The notes: a model not told the origin generated them from the sequence alone. A DNA stretch of 64,000 nt from Paenibacillus sp. N3.4 (GCF_008017805.1 NZ_VRTT01000002.1:124001-188000); one strand, 5' to 3'. Positions 43,910 to 54,475 are shown, numbered from the stretch's first letter. Program-made: numbers and translations.

Positions 43910-44418
43910 TCATTGTTCCTCGTTCACCACAACAGAGTCCCTTATAAATTCGAAGCTTACTGGGGTATAATCCCAATGTTCAACACTCACATTAAAATAA
44001 TGGAGTCCCTCATATTTCTGACCATGAATATGACCATGCACGTTCACAAAAGGCATGTGTTTATTCATATACATAGGCTCATGAGATAGGAAAAAGAAGT
44101 TTTTATAAATAATGGCGTGTTCACTAACTTCGTCAAACCAACATCAAGCCACCAGCTTCGTGATCTTCCTCGATCATGATTCCCCAGAATGAGGAACTTA
44201 TATCCATGCAATTGGGATACAATATCTCGGGTCTTCTCTTTGTTCAGAAAAGAAAAGTCGCCAAGATGAAAAACGTGATCCTCTTTTTTGACAACTGCAT
44301 TCCATTTGGAAATCATGGTAGTTGTCATTTCTTCGACATCTGCAAAAGGTCTGGATTCAAAATCAATGATAGGTTTATGACCAAAATGATGATCGGATAT
44401 GAAAAATGTTCTCGACAT
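43910..44418 (-). pseudogene. Metallophosphoesterase, frameshifted
   Basis: ATG 44418, three bases after the hydrolase stop, opens S-D-H-H-F-G-H (metal site I), H-L-G-D-F-S-F (II) and L-G-N-H-D-R-G (III). The frame then breaks near 44134; in another frame follow L-S-H-E-P and N-V-H-G-H-I-H-G (sites IV-V) to TGA 43910. Restoring one G in TTTGAC gives 169 aa, the size of YfcE-like calcineurin-type phosphoesterases. All metal ligands survive across both frames, so a base-call error is likely. Confidence 0.82.
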
Positions 44419-44420
44419 AG

Positions 44421-45260
44421 CTACCCTACCATTTCTTGAATGATTTTGTTCGTCTCTGCTATTGCTTCTTTCAATGCTCTTGACTCTCCTTGATAAGGGT
44501 GCACCGATCCGAAAGTATGATTTCCCTCGGGAATGCGAATCCACTTCACAGCTGGATGCCGCTCCACAATGGTTTTTGAGCCTTGAATCCCCCTTTGTCC
44601 ATCTTCCGTTCCTTGAATGAGGGCAATCGGAAATGTCGCGCCGCTGATTCTGCCTACGATATCATACCTATCGCGATTGCGCTCCATATCCTCTAGAATT
44701 TCAAGATCTAGCGGCATGTTTTGCTTAGTACGCCCGTTCAGCGTATATGATCTCCCTGATGTCCGCATCTCCGCCTTGTTTTCCTCCGTGAATAAATCAA
44801 CATTGGCAATGCCGTTCCAGCTAATGACACCACCGATTTCATTCTGCTGATCCAATGCATAAATCAGGCAAACGGCTGCACCTCTACTGTGACCAAGCAG
44901 GAGAATCGGCTTTTGAGAGGATTCATAATCCTGATTTCGTATATATGTAATGACGGCATGCAAATCTTCCAAGTCCTTGGAATAAGTATCACGAGCAAAC
45001 TTCTCGAGTTCTGTAAACTCTAGCAGATCCCCCCCAACTCCATTATGAGAGAAATTGATTGCAATCACATCTACTTCTTGTGCCAAGGATGCGGCGACAT
45101 GTGGAAACATTCCCCAGTCTTTAAATCCCTTATAGCCGTGACAAACAATTAATGTTCCTTTGGATAACCCCGTTGCAGCCTTATATAAATCCCCTCTTAC
45201 CACTCGATCCGGGCCCAAATTGAGCTCAAACGGCTTTCTTTCGCTTGAATAATTCGACAT
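44421..45260 (-). CDS. Alpha/beta hydrolase (dienelactone-hydrolase-like)
   Basis: 279 aa from ATG 45260. C-H-G-Y-K-G-F-K-D-W near residue 42-51 (oxyanion loop), nucleophile elbow G-H-S-R-G (about 123-127), acid near Q-G-T-E-D-G and His in E-G-N-H-T-F. Cytosolic. Immediately upstream of the phosphoesterase gene (3 bases), probably one transcript. Substrate unknown. Confidence 0.88.
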   Translation of the reverse strand: MSNYSSERKPFELNLGPDRVVRGDLYKAATGLSKGTLIVCHGYKGFKDWGMFPHVAASLAQEVDVIAINFSHNGVGGDLLEFTELEKFARDTYSKDLEDLHAVITYIRNQDYESSQKPILLLGHSRGAAVCLIYALDQQNEIGGVISWNGIANVDLFTEENKAEMRTSGRSYTLNGRTKQNMPLDLEILEDMERNRDRYDIVGRISGATFPIALIQGTEDGQRGIQGSKTIVERHPAVKWIRIPEGNHTFGSVHPYQGESRALKEAIAETNKIIQEMVG

Positions 45261-45454
45261 GTTGCTTTACCTTCTTTCCGTCCATCGACTTAGGCAAATG
45301 ATTACATCTGGTGACATTTTATCACATTTCAAATCATCGAGCATATACCGTGAAACATTTAGCTCGTATTGATCATAATTTTCATCAAGTTAGTAAAAAC
45401 TTGACTGTGGGACCATTGCCCCCTACTCATAACATATTTAGGAGGAAGTCAACG

Positions 45455-46578
45455 ATGTGGCGATTGCGGGCAAGCAGCTTGTTCCGATGGCTGTTCTATA
45501 CGCTTCTATTCTCAGTAGCATTAACAGGGTTTACCTATAAGCATAGCGCTCCACCTCATCTTGTTGGAGCGGCGAATTCCAATATGTTTCAACTTGTCGT
45601 CAAGGCTACCCCCCATTCCAAGTATCAAAACGAACTGCAGTTTACAGATAACAAATTACAGCGTGAACTTGATGAAGGAATGACGGGAGCCCCCTACTTG
45701 GATCCGCTGCTCCCGGACGTCAATCTTACCTATAATAAAAAAGGAGTACCTCAGAGCTTCGGTATTACCGTTAACGGCGAGGTCGTCGATCTCACCTCCA
45801 AACGTATGATAACCATTTCGAATAGGTCTCAGGAAACTTTACGTACTCATGTTATCTCCATTCGAGCTAAACATTTTGGAGAATTGCTCCCTTGGGAGGA
45901 AGCCAGTAAGGTACTCCCCAAGTACAGTAAGTTCACGATCACTGACATAGAGAGCGGCATCAGTTTTGAAGGACAGCGGCGTGCGGGATCCAACCATGCG
46001 GATGTTCAACCGCTAACTAAAGCTGATTCTGCGCAGCTGAAAACGATCTACGGCGGCAAATGGAGCTGGGAGCGCAAAGCGGTCCTGGTGAAGCTCAACG
46101 GCCGCACGTTGGCTGGTTCCATGCATGGTATGCCGCATGGTGGGGATGGTATCCCAGGAAATGACTTCAACGGCCATTTCTGTATCCATTTCCTCGGGAG
46201 CGTCACACATGGCTCCCGCTTAGTCGATCCGGCGCACCAAGTCATGGTGCACCGTGCCGCTGGCTTGCTTATGCCTTACATCAGCAAGCTCTCGCCTTGG
46301 GCGCTGATCGACGTATGGATCAGCGCTGTAAACCAAGGTGACCTGCAGCTGCTGCAGGTCACCACGGGCTGGAACAGGCGGTGCACATGCGAAGCATGCG
46401 CCGCCTGTCCAAGCTCCCGGAGCAGGACGCTTCGCAGCTCCTGCAGGCGGATGCCACAGTCGACGTAGCGGCTACGCCGGAAGGAGCCTCCGCGGTCGCT
46501 AACAGACGGGTTCTCTTTCATCTCGAGAGAGCCTCGCTGAATGAGCGTTGGTATATCCGCAGTGCAACTATCAAATAA
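45455..46578 (+). pseudogene. Secreted protein with HFCIHFLGS motif, frameshifted near the end
   Basis: ATG 45455 follows AGGAGGA at eight bases. A signal helix (about 8-24) is followed by an extended mature region. The C-terminal half has a striking cluster: S-M-H-G-M-P-H-G-G-D-G-I, D-F-N-G-H-F-C-I-H-F-L-G-S, T-H-G-S and D-P-A-H-Q, with many His and one Cys that could form a metal or thiol active site. Near 46365 the frame shifts; restoring one G in ACGGGC leads to TAA 46576 and 374 aa. Family name not recalled; an L,D-transpeptidase-like or other wall enzyme role is a guess. Confidence 0.6.
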
Positions 46579-46626
46579 AATAAGCCCTGGCACTCCGCTT
46601 ATAGAGTGGCAGGGCTATTTCTTTTA
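46576..46626. terminator. Strong terminator
   Basis: AAATAAGCCCTG.CACTC pairs with GAGTG.CAGGGCTATTT around a short loop; T-rich on the plus strand and A-rich before, so usable both ways. Confidence 0.85.
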
Positions 46627-46742
46627 TGATCATGTCTTCATGGAGTATCTTTCTACCATTACATCTATAAAATTATATATTTTCCTTTTTCCCCATAATC
46701 AAGATCTAACCTTGCTGCATTTTTCCTCGCCATCTCTCTGTT

Positions 46743-47486
46743 TTACTGTTCCGGTTGCCCTGAGGCTTTGCGCAGCACATTCGCCAAGCGGTGAAATTCC
46801 GCTTGCGCAGCCACTGAAGAGGTAGCTGTATAACCAGCGGATAGAAACGGAATCAAGAGGTTGGCATCACTGATCGTTAAAGGATATGTTATTGGAGCAA
46901 CTTTCGTATTCCACCAGCCTTCGTTGCCATACGATTCATCATGATCGATTGCAATCCCATGTTCAATTACATCATTTAAGTTTTGATAAATGTTAGCATA
47001 GGTTGACTTATTTCCATTGCTCCAAGCATAAGTTTGCCAATAATGCGAACACACAGCTGCCTTTTGAACAGCTTCGATGACTGCATAAGATCCATAGACA
47101 CCTGTCGTATAGTTTGGAGTAGCTTCACTTGCGGCTTGCATGTAGGCAATGATCGTCGGCATCTGTGAACTCGTCGCATTAAAATCGACTGCAAAATAAA
47201 TACAACTTCCAACGGGTTGGCCGACTTTGCCGGCGACCTGTATAGCTGCAGCACCATCAGCTAAACCAGCGCTCCGCCCTCCAAGTGCACGGTCTGACGT
47301 TGTCTCGAATACAGATATAATATTTAGAGCGGAATTGCTAATTAAGTCTGCTTCTGTTTTGGTTAGAGCCTTCACTCCGCTTGGAACGAGATATCGGGCC
47401 ACGAACATATAGCCGTCTTGAGCGAAAGCAGGAGCTGTTTGTGCCGTTAAAGGCGTTGAACAATCAAAACCTTTTGTCACTCTCAT
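46743..47486 (-). CDS. DUF1906 (glycoside-hydrolase-like) protein
   Basis: 247 aa from the codon at 47486. K-G-F-D-C-S-T-P at the start, F-V-A-R-Y-L, I-Y-F-A-V-D-F-N-A and G-V-Y-G-S-Y match the DUF1906 / Rv2525c-like TIM-barrel family, related to GH25-type wall hydrolases; I-A-I-D-H-D-E completes the barrel. No signal peptide is visible, so export would need another route. Possibly acts on peptidoglycan or another glycan. Confidence 0.85.
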   Translation of the reverse strand: MRVTKGFDCSTPLTAQTAPAFAQDGYMFVARYLVPSGVKALTKTEADLISNSALNIISVFETTSDRALGGRSAGLADGAAAIQVAGKVGQPVGSCIYFAVDFNATSSQMPTIIAYMQAASEATPNYTTGVYGSYAVIEAVQKAAVCSHYWQTYAWSNGNKSTYANIYQNLNDVIEHGIAIDHDESYGNEGWWNTKVAPITYPLTISDANLLIPFLSAGYTATSSVAAQAEFHRLANVLRKASGQPEQ

Positions 47487-47597
47487 TCACCTACTTTCTA
47501 CTAGTTTCATACATCATATGCACACAGACGCTTCAACGCTACCAATTTAATAACTTCCAGGCCATGTTCTTCTAATGATGACATGCTTTCTTATCTA

Positions 47598-47673
47598 CAA
47601 AAAAAAGGTTCTCACCCAGGAAGGAGAGAACCTTATAATCTACCAAATAAAAAAACTCTTGCTCAGCAAGAGT
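47598..47673 (-). terminator. Two tandem terminators of the tRNA operon
   Basis: Minus-strand AAACTCTTGC/GCAAGAGTTT (47650-47672, tri-loop) is followed by AAGGTTCTC/GAGAACCTT (about 47605-47634) and a run of T's. Both end the tRNA transcript. Confidence 0.8.
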
Positions 47674-47682
47674 TTCACTATA

Positions 47683-47756
47683 TGGGCCCAGAGGGACTCG
47701 AACCCCCGACCAATCGGTTATGAGCCGACCGCTCTAACCAACTGAGCTATAGGCCC
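47683..47756 (-). tRNA. tRNA with CAT anticodon (Met elongator or lysidine-type Ile)
   Basis: Acceptor GGGCCTA/TGGGCCC, D arm AGCTCAGTTGGTTAGAGC, anticodon loop CTCATAA, T arm GGGGGTTCGAGTCCCTC. Discriminator A; CCA not encoded. The body resembles tRNA-Ile2 (C34 modified to lysidine) more than Bacillus elongator Met, but sequence alone does not settle this. Confidence 0.88.
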
Positions 47757-47765
47757 TAATGAATA

Positions 47766-47846
<81 letters not shown>

Positions 47847-47938
47847 TCATGATCAACCGCTTAACAGCGACAAAAATAAATATACACCAAACGCGTGGAC
47901 AAAGTCAAGGATTAATTTTTGGATAAATACAATTAAAA

Positions 47939-48103
47939 TTAAGTGTTATACCGAACGCCAAAACGTCCTTTTTTGGATTTGTATACTTCCACTTCTTGGG
48001 GACATTCGTATCCATAGATCCACCAGTCTTCTTCCATTCGCTTCGCCAAACAGCCTGCTTGAAATTTGGAATCATATAGCTTCGCCCAATAAATCCAATG
48101 CAT
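47939..48103 (-). CDS. 54-residue aromatic-rich small protein
   Basis: ATG 48103 with CGGAG upstream; stop 47939. Rich in Trp and Tyr (W-I-Y-W-A-K-L-Y; W-W-I-Y-G-Y-E-C-P) and ends basic (K-S-K-K-G-R-F-G-V-R-Y). Looks like a folded small beta protein. Just upstream of the initiator tRNA on the same strand. Confidence 0.55.
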   Translation of the reverse strand: MHWIYWAKLYDSKFQAGCLAKRMEEDWWIYGYECPQEVEVYKSKKGRFGVRYNT

Positions 48104-48272
48104 TGTTATTCACTCCGTTTTTTTAAAATCAATAGTTCTATTTTATCCAAATGAAGACCTCCTTATGAGCGGGCTTGGATGATTCCTCTCCCCCATTACC
48201 AATGAAAAGAAAAAGCCGCACGGTAATGTGCTCTGCAGCACCACCAAGCGACTTCTCTTTTCTTCATACATC

Positions 48273-50030
48273 CTATTGCTTAAAGGTCGTTAATAATCGT
48301 TTTACGGTTTCACCGTATTCATTGGTGAACGATTCGAAAACTTTTACTTGAATCGGGAAGTCAAGTTGGCTGGAATTGGCGTTCAAGTTGATCGTATTTG
48401 TTCCATTAAACAAGCGACCTACGCCAGATAAGCTTTCTGTTGCACTACCGACGGGATTTCCGACATTATCGAATAATTCAAACAACAGATTGTTGTTGAA
48501 TTTGTCTACGGTCACCAGTTTATCCGGTTTCAAATCCAACTCTAATTTCAACTTATAGCTATAGCTCATATTGCCTTGGAAGATGGCTGATATGGACCAA
48601 TCCTTAATCCCGATTTCATAAGGATAGACATGCAGTATTTTAGGATCTAATTCATTCTTCTGCACAGGCACTTTTGCTGTTGCAAGGAGTGACTTATACG
48701 TAGTATCTCCATTTGCTTGTTGGCTGTACAAGTTCATTTTAAGATTTTCTCCCGTTTCGGAAGCAGGAAGTGCATAGGAATAGCTTACAACGTATGAAGC
48801 CTTAGGAACGACGCTGAGGGCTGTGGCACCCTGTCTTTTACCAGCATATGCGTACCCATCCTTGCTGACCAACTCCGTTTGGATGGCAGGAATCGGAATG
48901 GGTCTGTCACTGTTATTTATTAATTTAAACTTAGCGATAGCGGTGTTGAAACCATCTTCTTCGTTGCTCGTCACATGCAGCTCAACGAGGGATACATCCA
49001 CATTAGCCGGCACGAATTTATTGGTAGAATCAAGTTTAACAGGAGTACCCAACGTGTAATCCGGAGCAGGAATAACGCCTTGTGTGGCAGCACCGGAAGG
49101 CAGCAAGATGTTGATACGTCCAACACGATAGGTATCTTCTGAGGATTTACCGTCGCCACCTGCTGTGTAGAAACTCTCTGCGGTAACCACATTCAAGCTG
49201 GAGAATTCAGCATCCAAATCCGTCGGAATCACAATATGAATATATTTTTTCTCGCCTGGGTCTAGGGTTACAGTAGCTTCCGCACGATTGCCGGAGTACA
49301 CTTTGCTTTCAGTCTTGCCATCCAAACCAAAGCTAGGAACGGTTTGGCGTTCATTCGTCGGATTGACTACTTGGATTTGAACTACTGTGGAGACCCCTTT
49401 TGCCGTAATTTCTTTATGAATATCTACAGGAATGAATCCAACAGACGAATGCAAGGAAGGCAAGGTGAAAGGTTCACCCCATTTAAGGATGGCCGCTGGC
49501 TTTGTAATTGTGCTGTCGCTTCCGTTCCAAACGGTAGATGGATCTGTTTGAACAGTAAGCAGCGTTGTTTCTTGCTTCGGATAAACCTCCACATTGACAT
49601 CTACCCAACTGATATCCGTAAGCGCGATATCGTCGCTCCGGTCTACGGTTGCAAGATAACTAAGCTCTTGTTGACCCTTGGGTTGGATCGATTTCGGATT
49701 CTTGCTGCTAGGCTGCAGTGTATAGGCAACACCGTCAGCCATATGAACACGAAGTTCAAAATCAGGTATACGAGTGATTTTCCCGCTCGTGTTCTTGAAT
49801 CGAATGACGGCTCCTAATTTGGTCGTGTTGGATTGATGCTCGTTAAGAATACTTTTGATTTCCACTTGGATGTTGTCTGTGAGATTGTAGCTCGTAATCG
49901 CACTGGTGCCTGCAGCCGCGGCAAATGCCTGACTGGATGCCTCCGCTGCCCATGCTGGGAAAGCTGCTGTTGTAAGAATTGCAGTAGATAGAGCAAGGGT
50001 AACTAGAGATTTTTTCATTGTCTTATTCAC
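48273..50030 (-). CDS. Secreted multi-repeat protein of the efflux locus (B)
   Basis: 585 aa from GTG 50030, eight bases after AGGAGG. Signal peptide (about 8-29, ending A-W-A). The mature part reads as four or more beta-sandwich-like units of about 130-150 residues, each with a pattern of strand, N/P-rich turn, P-x-F or P-x-I, a G-x-x-Y strand, and a P-K/P-G turn (for example I-P-D-F-E-L-R-V...G-V-A-Y-T-L; I-P-A-I-Q-T-E-L...G-Y-A-Y). The same plan occurs in 54844-56993. Last gene of the RND unit. Likely an extracellular partner or cargo. Confidence 0.7.
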   Translation of the reverse strand: MNKTMKKSLVTLALSTAILTTAAFPAWAAEASSQAFAAAAGTSAITSYNLTDNIQVEIKSILNEHQSNTTKLGAVIRFKNTSGKITRIPDFELRVHMADGVAYTLQPSSKNPKSIQPKGQQELSYLATVDRSDDIALTDISWVDVNVEVYPKQETTLLTVQTDPSTVWNGSDSTITKPAAILKWGEPFTLPSLHSSVGFIPVDIHKEITAKGVSTVVQIQVVNPTNERQTVPSFGLDGKTESKVYSGNRAEATVTLDPGEKKYIHIVIPTDLDAEFSSLNVVTAESFYTAGGDGKSSEDTYRVGRINILLPSGAATQGVIPAPDYTLGTPVKLDSTNKFVPANVDVSLVELHVTSNEEDGFNTAIAKFKLINNSDRPIPIPAIQTELVSKDGYAYAGKRQGATALSVVPKASYVVSYSYALPASETGENLKMNLYSQQANGDTTYKSLLATAKVPVQKNELDPKILHVYPYEIGIKDWSISAIFQGNMSYSYKLKLELDLKPDKLVTVDKFNNNLLFELFDNVGNPVGSATESLSGVGRLFNGTNTINLNANSSQLDFPIQVKVFESFTNEYGETVKRLLTTFKQ

Positions 50031-50084
50031 TTGTTTATCCTCCTAATCGTTCTCCGTTCGGGGAACTGGCTTCATCAGTATTCG

Positions 50085-51344
50085 TTATTCGCTAGTTGCT
50101 GTTACTTTATCTTGATCTTTCAATTGATGTTGACCGGAAACGACGAGCGTTTCGCCTTCTTTCACTCCGGAAATAATTTCTTGATTCGTTTCATTCAAAC
50201 GACCCAACTCTACTTTCCGTTTTTGAACAACATCTCCATTGGCAATGTACACATAGGAATTGCCGCCTTCGCGGACTATGCTAAGACTTGGTACGACAGT
50301 CACAACCTGTTCAGCTTCTTTCGTTAATTCAACCTGTGCCTTGGAGCCCGGTTTTAATTTCCCGTCCGGATTGGCAACTTCCAATTCCAGATCGTAAGCC
50401 TTGGATTGACCGTTGATCACATCGGATAGATAAGTCACTTTTGCCGTAGCTTTAGCCGTAATGTCTGGTATATAAAAAGTAAGTTCACTCTTGCCTCTCA
50501 CAAGATTAGCTGCTGTTTCTGTAAGCTGAGATTTGATTTTCACCGGATTGGTTTGCTGAACTTCTCCCACTCTGCCACCTGGCGTTAAAGTCTGACCTAC
50601 TGTGACGTTCAAGTCCGTCAGTACACCGGAAGCAGGTGCTTTCACTTCTAAGTTACTGAGCGATCTTTCCACATTGCGAGTGCTCACGATTGCTGTTTCC
50701 AAGGTTGACTCTGCTTGTGCCAATGAATTTGTTTCTTGCAGCGTTTTAAGCTTCCTTCGCAAGCTCTCTAGATCCTTCTTCGTATTGTTAAGCGTCGTTT
50801 CCGATTGCTCTAATTGTGTTTTCGTTGCTAAACCTAAATCATAATCATTATGCAGTCTATTATAAGCTTTCTCCAGATCATTGACAGAGGTTTCCATTTT
50901 GGACACCCCATCCTTGGCATCTGCTATCCCATTTGAAGTTGACTCTTTAGCCGAATTCAGCCCTGCCTGCGCGCTTTTGATATTAACGGCATTCATATCC
51001 TTTTGAATAAGCGTATCCGTTGGATCCAAGCGGAAAAGCACATCGCCCTTCTCCACTTTATCTCCGCGTTTCTTCAAAAGTTCGATCACTTCACCGCCAG
51101 CTTTCGCTACGATATCGAGCTGAACAGAGGACACAACATCTCCTACTTGCTCGATGGGCTCACCGATTTTTTGCTTTGTGATTTTAGCGGTTTTTACTAC
51201 TTTGACACCTTGTTCAACCCCAGCCGGTTTAGCTGTTGGACTTGCAGCCGGCGTCGCGGAACAGCCCACGGCAATTGCCGCGCTCAGCGCGACAATACCG
51301 AATAATTTGGCACTTTGTTTAATCGTAAGCAACTGACGTTTCAT
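50085..51344 (-). CDS. RND efflux adaptor lipoprotein (membrane fusion protein)
   Basis: 419 aa; ATG 51344 behind AAGGAGAAA. Lipobox-like A-I-A-V-G-C (about 23-28). Barrel-sandwich halves V-A-K-A-G-G-E-V-I-E-L-L-K-K-R-G-D-K-V and V-K-A-P-A-S-G-V-L-T flank a long coiled-coil hairpin (about 120-225), then beta-barrel and membrane-proximal domains. In a Gram-positive host it would be anchored in the membrane outer face and serve the RND pump encoded 29 bases upstream. Confidence 0.9.
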   Translation of the reverse strand: MKRQLLTIKQSAKLFGIVALSAAIAVGCSATPAASPTAKPAGVEQGVKVVKTAKITKQKIGEPIEQVGDVVSSVQLDIVAKAGGEVIELLKKRGDKVEKGDVLFRLDPTDTLIQKDMNAVNIKSAQAGLNSAKESTSNGIADAKDGVSKMETSVNDLEKAYNRLHNDYDLGLATKTQLEQSETTLNNTKKDLESLRRKLKTLQETNSLAQAESTLETAIVSTRNVERSLSNLEVKAPASGVLTDLNVTVGQTLTPGGRVGEVQQTNPVKIKSQLTETAANLVRGKSELTFYIPDITAKATAKVTYLSDVINGQSKAYDLELEVANPDGKLKPGSKAQVELTKEAEQVVTVVPSLSIVREGGNSYVYIANGDVVQKRKVELGRLNETNQEIISGVKEGETLVVSGQHQLKDQDKVTATSE

Positions 51345-51373
51345 ATTCGATTTCTCCTTATCCCCTATTTAGC

Positions 51374-54300
51374 TTATTGTGCAGCTGGAGCTGCTTTATC
51401 GGTCTTTTCATTTTTCTTAAACATACGTCCTACTCTTCTATTGAAAGCATAGATAAGCTCATACATAATCGGCACAATAACCAAGGTCAATAAGGTGGAT
51501 GTTGTCAACCCGCCAATGACGACGACGGCCAAACCTTTGGAAATAATTGTCCCTTTGGAAAGACCTAATCCAAGAGGCAGCAATGCGATAATTGTAGCCC
51601 CCGCAGTCATAATGATAGGACGCAATCTGGTTAAGCCGGCTTCGATAAGCGCATCTCGTATCGAGTAATTCTGCTCTCTGAGCTGCTGAACACGATCAAC
51701 AAGCACGATCGCATTGGTTACCACAATCCCGATTAACATTAAGAATCCGATAAGCGAGGTCACATTCAAGGATTCTCGAGTGATCAAGAGTCCGAATAAT
51801 CCTCCGATTGCTGCTAATGGCAGTGAAAACAGAATCGCGAAAGGTGCGCTCGCATTCCCGAAGGCTAGAACCATGACCAGGTATACAATAAAGATAGAAG
51901 CACCCATAGCCATGAACATCTCCATGAAGCTCTTGTTAATGTCGTCCGAAACCCCCTTCACCTCTCGGCTAACGCTGGAAGGAAGCTCGACCTTGGCAAG
52001 TTCAGCGGTTACCTTCGAACTGACTCCGCCTTTATCCGAACTGTCGATTTTGGCAGATACTTTGAGCACTTGTTCCTGTCCTTCTCGACTTATTCCGATT
52101 GGCGCATCAATTTGACGAATTTTTGCGATTTCATTCAATTGAATCGTTTGTCCCGTCGGTGTTTTAATAAGGAAAGCACCCATTTTATCTACGGAATCTT
52201 TATAGATAGGATTGAGCAGCACTTTAGTGGTATACGTCACATTGTCGAATTTGATATCCCCCAGCTTCTCCTCCGAAATCCAATTATTCACGGTTTGGAG
52301 AATTTGTGCTGTTGTCAAACTATACAATCTGGCTTTATTTTGATCAACGGTAATTTCAATTTCATTTTTGGAGTCACTCATACTATCTTTAATATCGCTA
52401 AGCTCAGGGAATTCCTTCAGCTTTTCTTTGATAATTTTAGAAGCTTCCTGTAAGTACAGCAGATCATCGCCTTTTAAAGCATAGGAGAAATCTCCTCCTG
52501 TCGATGTAGGTGGTCCCATCGTAATAAGCTGTACGTTCACATCGGAGCCTTTTGGCATCAGCTTCATGATTTCATTCTTGAATGTCTTCACAGCTTCCTT
52601 TGGATCTGTGGCTTTACTAAACTCAGTAAACATGGTGGCTCGGTAGGAATACTTGTCGCTGCTAAAGTTATATCCGACAAGCGCTTCATTATAATTAAAA
52701 ACTGGATGGCCATCTTTGTCTTTAAAAGTTTTTAAGGCCGCTTCAATTTCTTTCGATTTTTCATTCATCATATCTAATGATGTTTCACGAGGCATTTTCA
52801 ATTCAATAATGGCTTGTTTATCCGTTTCACTGTCAGGCATAAAGGCCACGGCTAAATGTGGTATAACAATAATACACGAAAGAATGAAAACCGCACCCGA
52901 CATTAATAACGTTTTGATTCGGTTGTTCAAAGACCAAACGAGTGCCTTCTTATAAGTTCGGCCCATCGCGCTGACATGATTTTCATCATGAGTTGCGATT
53001 TTTTTGCTTTTCAAAACCATCAGCTTGGCGAGCATCGGAATGACAGTTAGCGCAACAAGGAGTGAGGACATCAACGCAACAACTAGTGTAATCGCGAATG
53101 GACGGAATACTTCCCCCACCACACCACTAACGAAGGCAATTGGACCAAATACGCCAACCGTCGTTATCGTCGAGGAGGTAATGGCAGATGATACTTGTTT
53201 TGTAGCCATTTTAATGACAGACTCATTACGCTCATGTGCTCTTTCCAGCTGACTATAAATATTTTCAATGACCACGATACTGTCATCGACAACTCGGCCG
53301 ACCGCGATTGCCATGCCCCCGAGTGTCATAATATTAATGGAGATGCCTAACGGCCCCATAAATAAAAGGGTAATTAAGATCGATAATGGAATCGAAACAA
53401 GGACAATGAGTGTCATTCTTATATTACGCAAGAACAACAAAATCATTAAGGAAGCAAGAATCGCTCCCAAACCGCCTTCCTGAACCATCCCATGTACGGA
53501 TTCATTAATTGATGTAGCCCCGTTCAAAACGATATGGAATTTAACGCCAGGCAGTGTAGCTTCCCAATTTTTCATCAGTTTATCTGCACTGTTCGCGAAT
53601 TCAACCGCATTGGCTGCTTTTGTTTTATACAGCAGCACACCAATAGCCGGTTTATCATCCAACCTGGTAATGAAAGATGACTCACTGATAGCTTCAACCT
53701 TGGCAACTTGCTTAAGCAGCAGCGTATCGCCCGTTTTGGTTGTCAATTTCAAATTGTCAAGGTTGTAAATCGTATCGAATTGGCCTTTCACACGAACCAT
53801 CTGCGAATTTCCGTTGAAGTCAACCGTTCCGGCTGGACTTGAGACGAGCGAGGCTTTAATCATAGAGGACACATCAGATGGTACTAATCCAAAATTATTA
53901 ATCGCAGCCGCGTCCAATTTGATCGTCAATACGGCTTCTTGATTGCCTACGGAATCAATATGGTCAATTCCTTTCAAGCCATTAAAACCAGGAAGTATCG
54001 TATCTTTATACAATTTATCCAGTTCTGTTTGATTAACGCCGTTTTCCCCATATACAGCCATATAATAAACGGGCTCGGAAGCGAATCCAGCTGTCAGCAC
54101 TTTTGGCTTTTCCGCGCCTTGGGGCAGCTTCACGTTAGAAATTAAACTTTCAACGTCCTTCTTTACATCTTCAGGTTTTTTGTTTTGTTCTAACTCCAGA
54201 ATGATCTGGGAGTAATTATCCTGCGAGCTGGAGGTTAAATTTTTCAAGCCATCCAGACCGGCTACCGCCTTCTCCAGCGGTTTTGTAATCTCATCAAGCA

Positions 54301-54475
54301 CATCTTTAGGCGGTGCTGTGTATGTTGTACTTACAATGACTACCGGAAACGTAATATCCGGCATACTCTCTACTTTCAATGTGGTCGTCGAGTAAACGCC
54401 TCCTACCAGTAATAGGACCATGACGATAAAAATTGCCGCCACATTTTTCATTGAAAAATCCGTTAACTTAATCAT
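51374..54475 (-). CDS. RND family efflux permease (SwrC/AcrB class)
   Basis: 1033 aa from ATG 54475 with GGGGAG eight bases upstream. The first helix is followed by S-M-P-D-I-T-F-P, then two porter-domain loops and helices 2-6 with G-R-V-V-D-D-S-I-V-V-I-E-N (helix 4, proton-relay Asp-Asp). Repeat halves are joined by a basic loop, and the second half contains L-P-L-A-A-I-G-G and R-L-R-P-I-I-M-T. Same class as B. subtilis SwrC (surfactin resistance). Pumps amphiphiles or lipids; followed by its adaptor. Confidence 0.93.
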   Translation of the reverse strand: MIKLTDFSMKNVAAIFIVMVLLLVGGVYSTTTLKVESMPDITFPVVIVSTTYTAPPKDVLDEITKPLEKAVAGLDGLKNLTSSSQDNYSQIILELEQNKKPEDVKKDVESLISNVKLPQGAEKPKVLTAGFASEPVYYMAVYGENGVNQTELDKLYKDTILPGFNGLKGIDHIDSVGNQEAVLTIKLDAAAINNFGLVPSDVSSMIKASLVSSPAGTVDFNGNSQMVRVKGQFDTIYNLDNLKLTTKTGDTLLLKQVAKVEAISESSFITRLDDKPAIGVLLYKTKAANAVEFANSADKLMKNWEATLPGVKFHIVLNGATSINESVHGMVQEGGLGAILASLMILLFLRNIRMTLIVLVSIPLSILITLLFMGPLGISINIMTLGGMAIAVGRVVDDSIVVIENIYSQLERAHERNESVIKMATKQVSSAITSSTITTVGVFGPIAFVSGVVGEVFRPFAITLVVALMSSLLVALTVIPMLAKLMVLKSKKIATHDENHVSAMGRTYKKALVWSLNNRIKTLLMSGAVFILSCIIVIPHLAVAFMPDSETDKQAIIELKMPRETSLDMMNEKSKEIEAALKTFKDKDGHPVFNYNEALVGYNFSSDKYSYRATMFTEFSKATDPKEAVKTFKNEIMKLMPKGSDVNVQLITMGPPTSTGGDFSYALKGDDLLYLQEASKIIKEKLKEFPELSDIKDSMSDSKNEIEITVDQNKARLYSLTTAQILQTVNNWISEEKLGDIKFDNVTYTTKVLLNPIYKDSVDKMGAFLIKTPTGQTIQLNEIAKIRQIDAPIGISREGQEQVLKVSAKIDSSDKGGVSSKVTAELAKVELPSSVSREVKGVSDDINKSFMEMFMAMGASIFIVYLVMVLAFGNASAPFAILFSLPLAAIGGLFGLLITRESLNVTSLIGFLMLIGIVVTNAIVLVDRVQQLREQNYSIRDALIEAGLTRLRPIIMTAGATIIALLPLGLGLSKGTIISKGLAVVVIGGLTTSTLLTLVIVPIMYELIYAFNRRVGRMFKKNEKTDKAAPAAQ

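Noticed and set aside
46743..47486. GH25 lysozyme
   Set aside because: Start motif and barrel fit DUF1906 better, and the GH25 catalytic Asp-x-Glu pattern was not identified.
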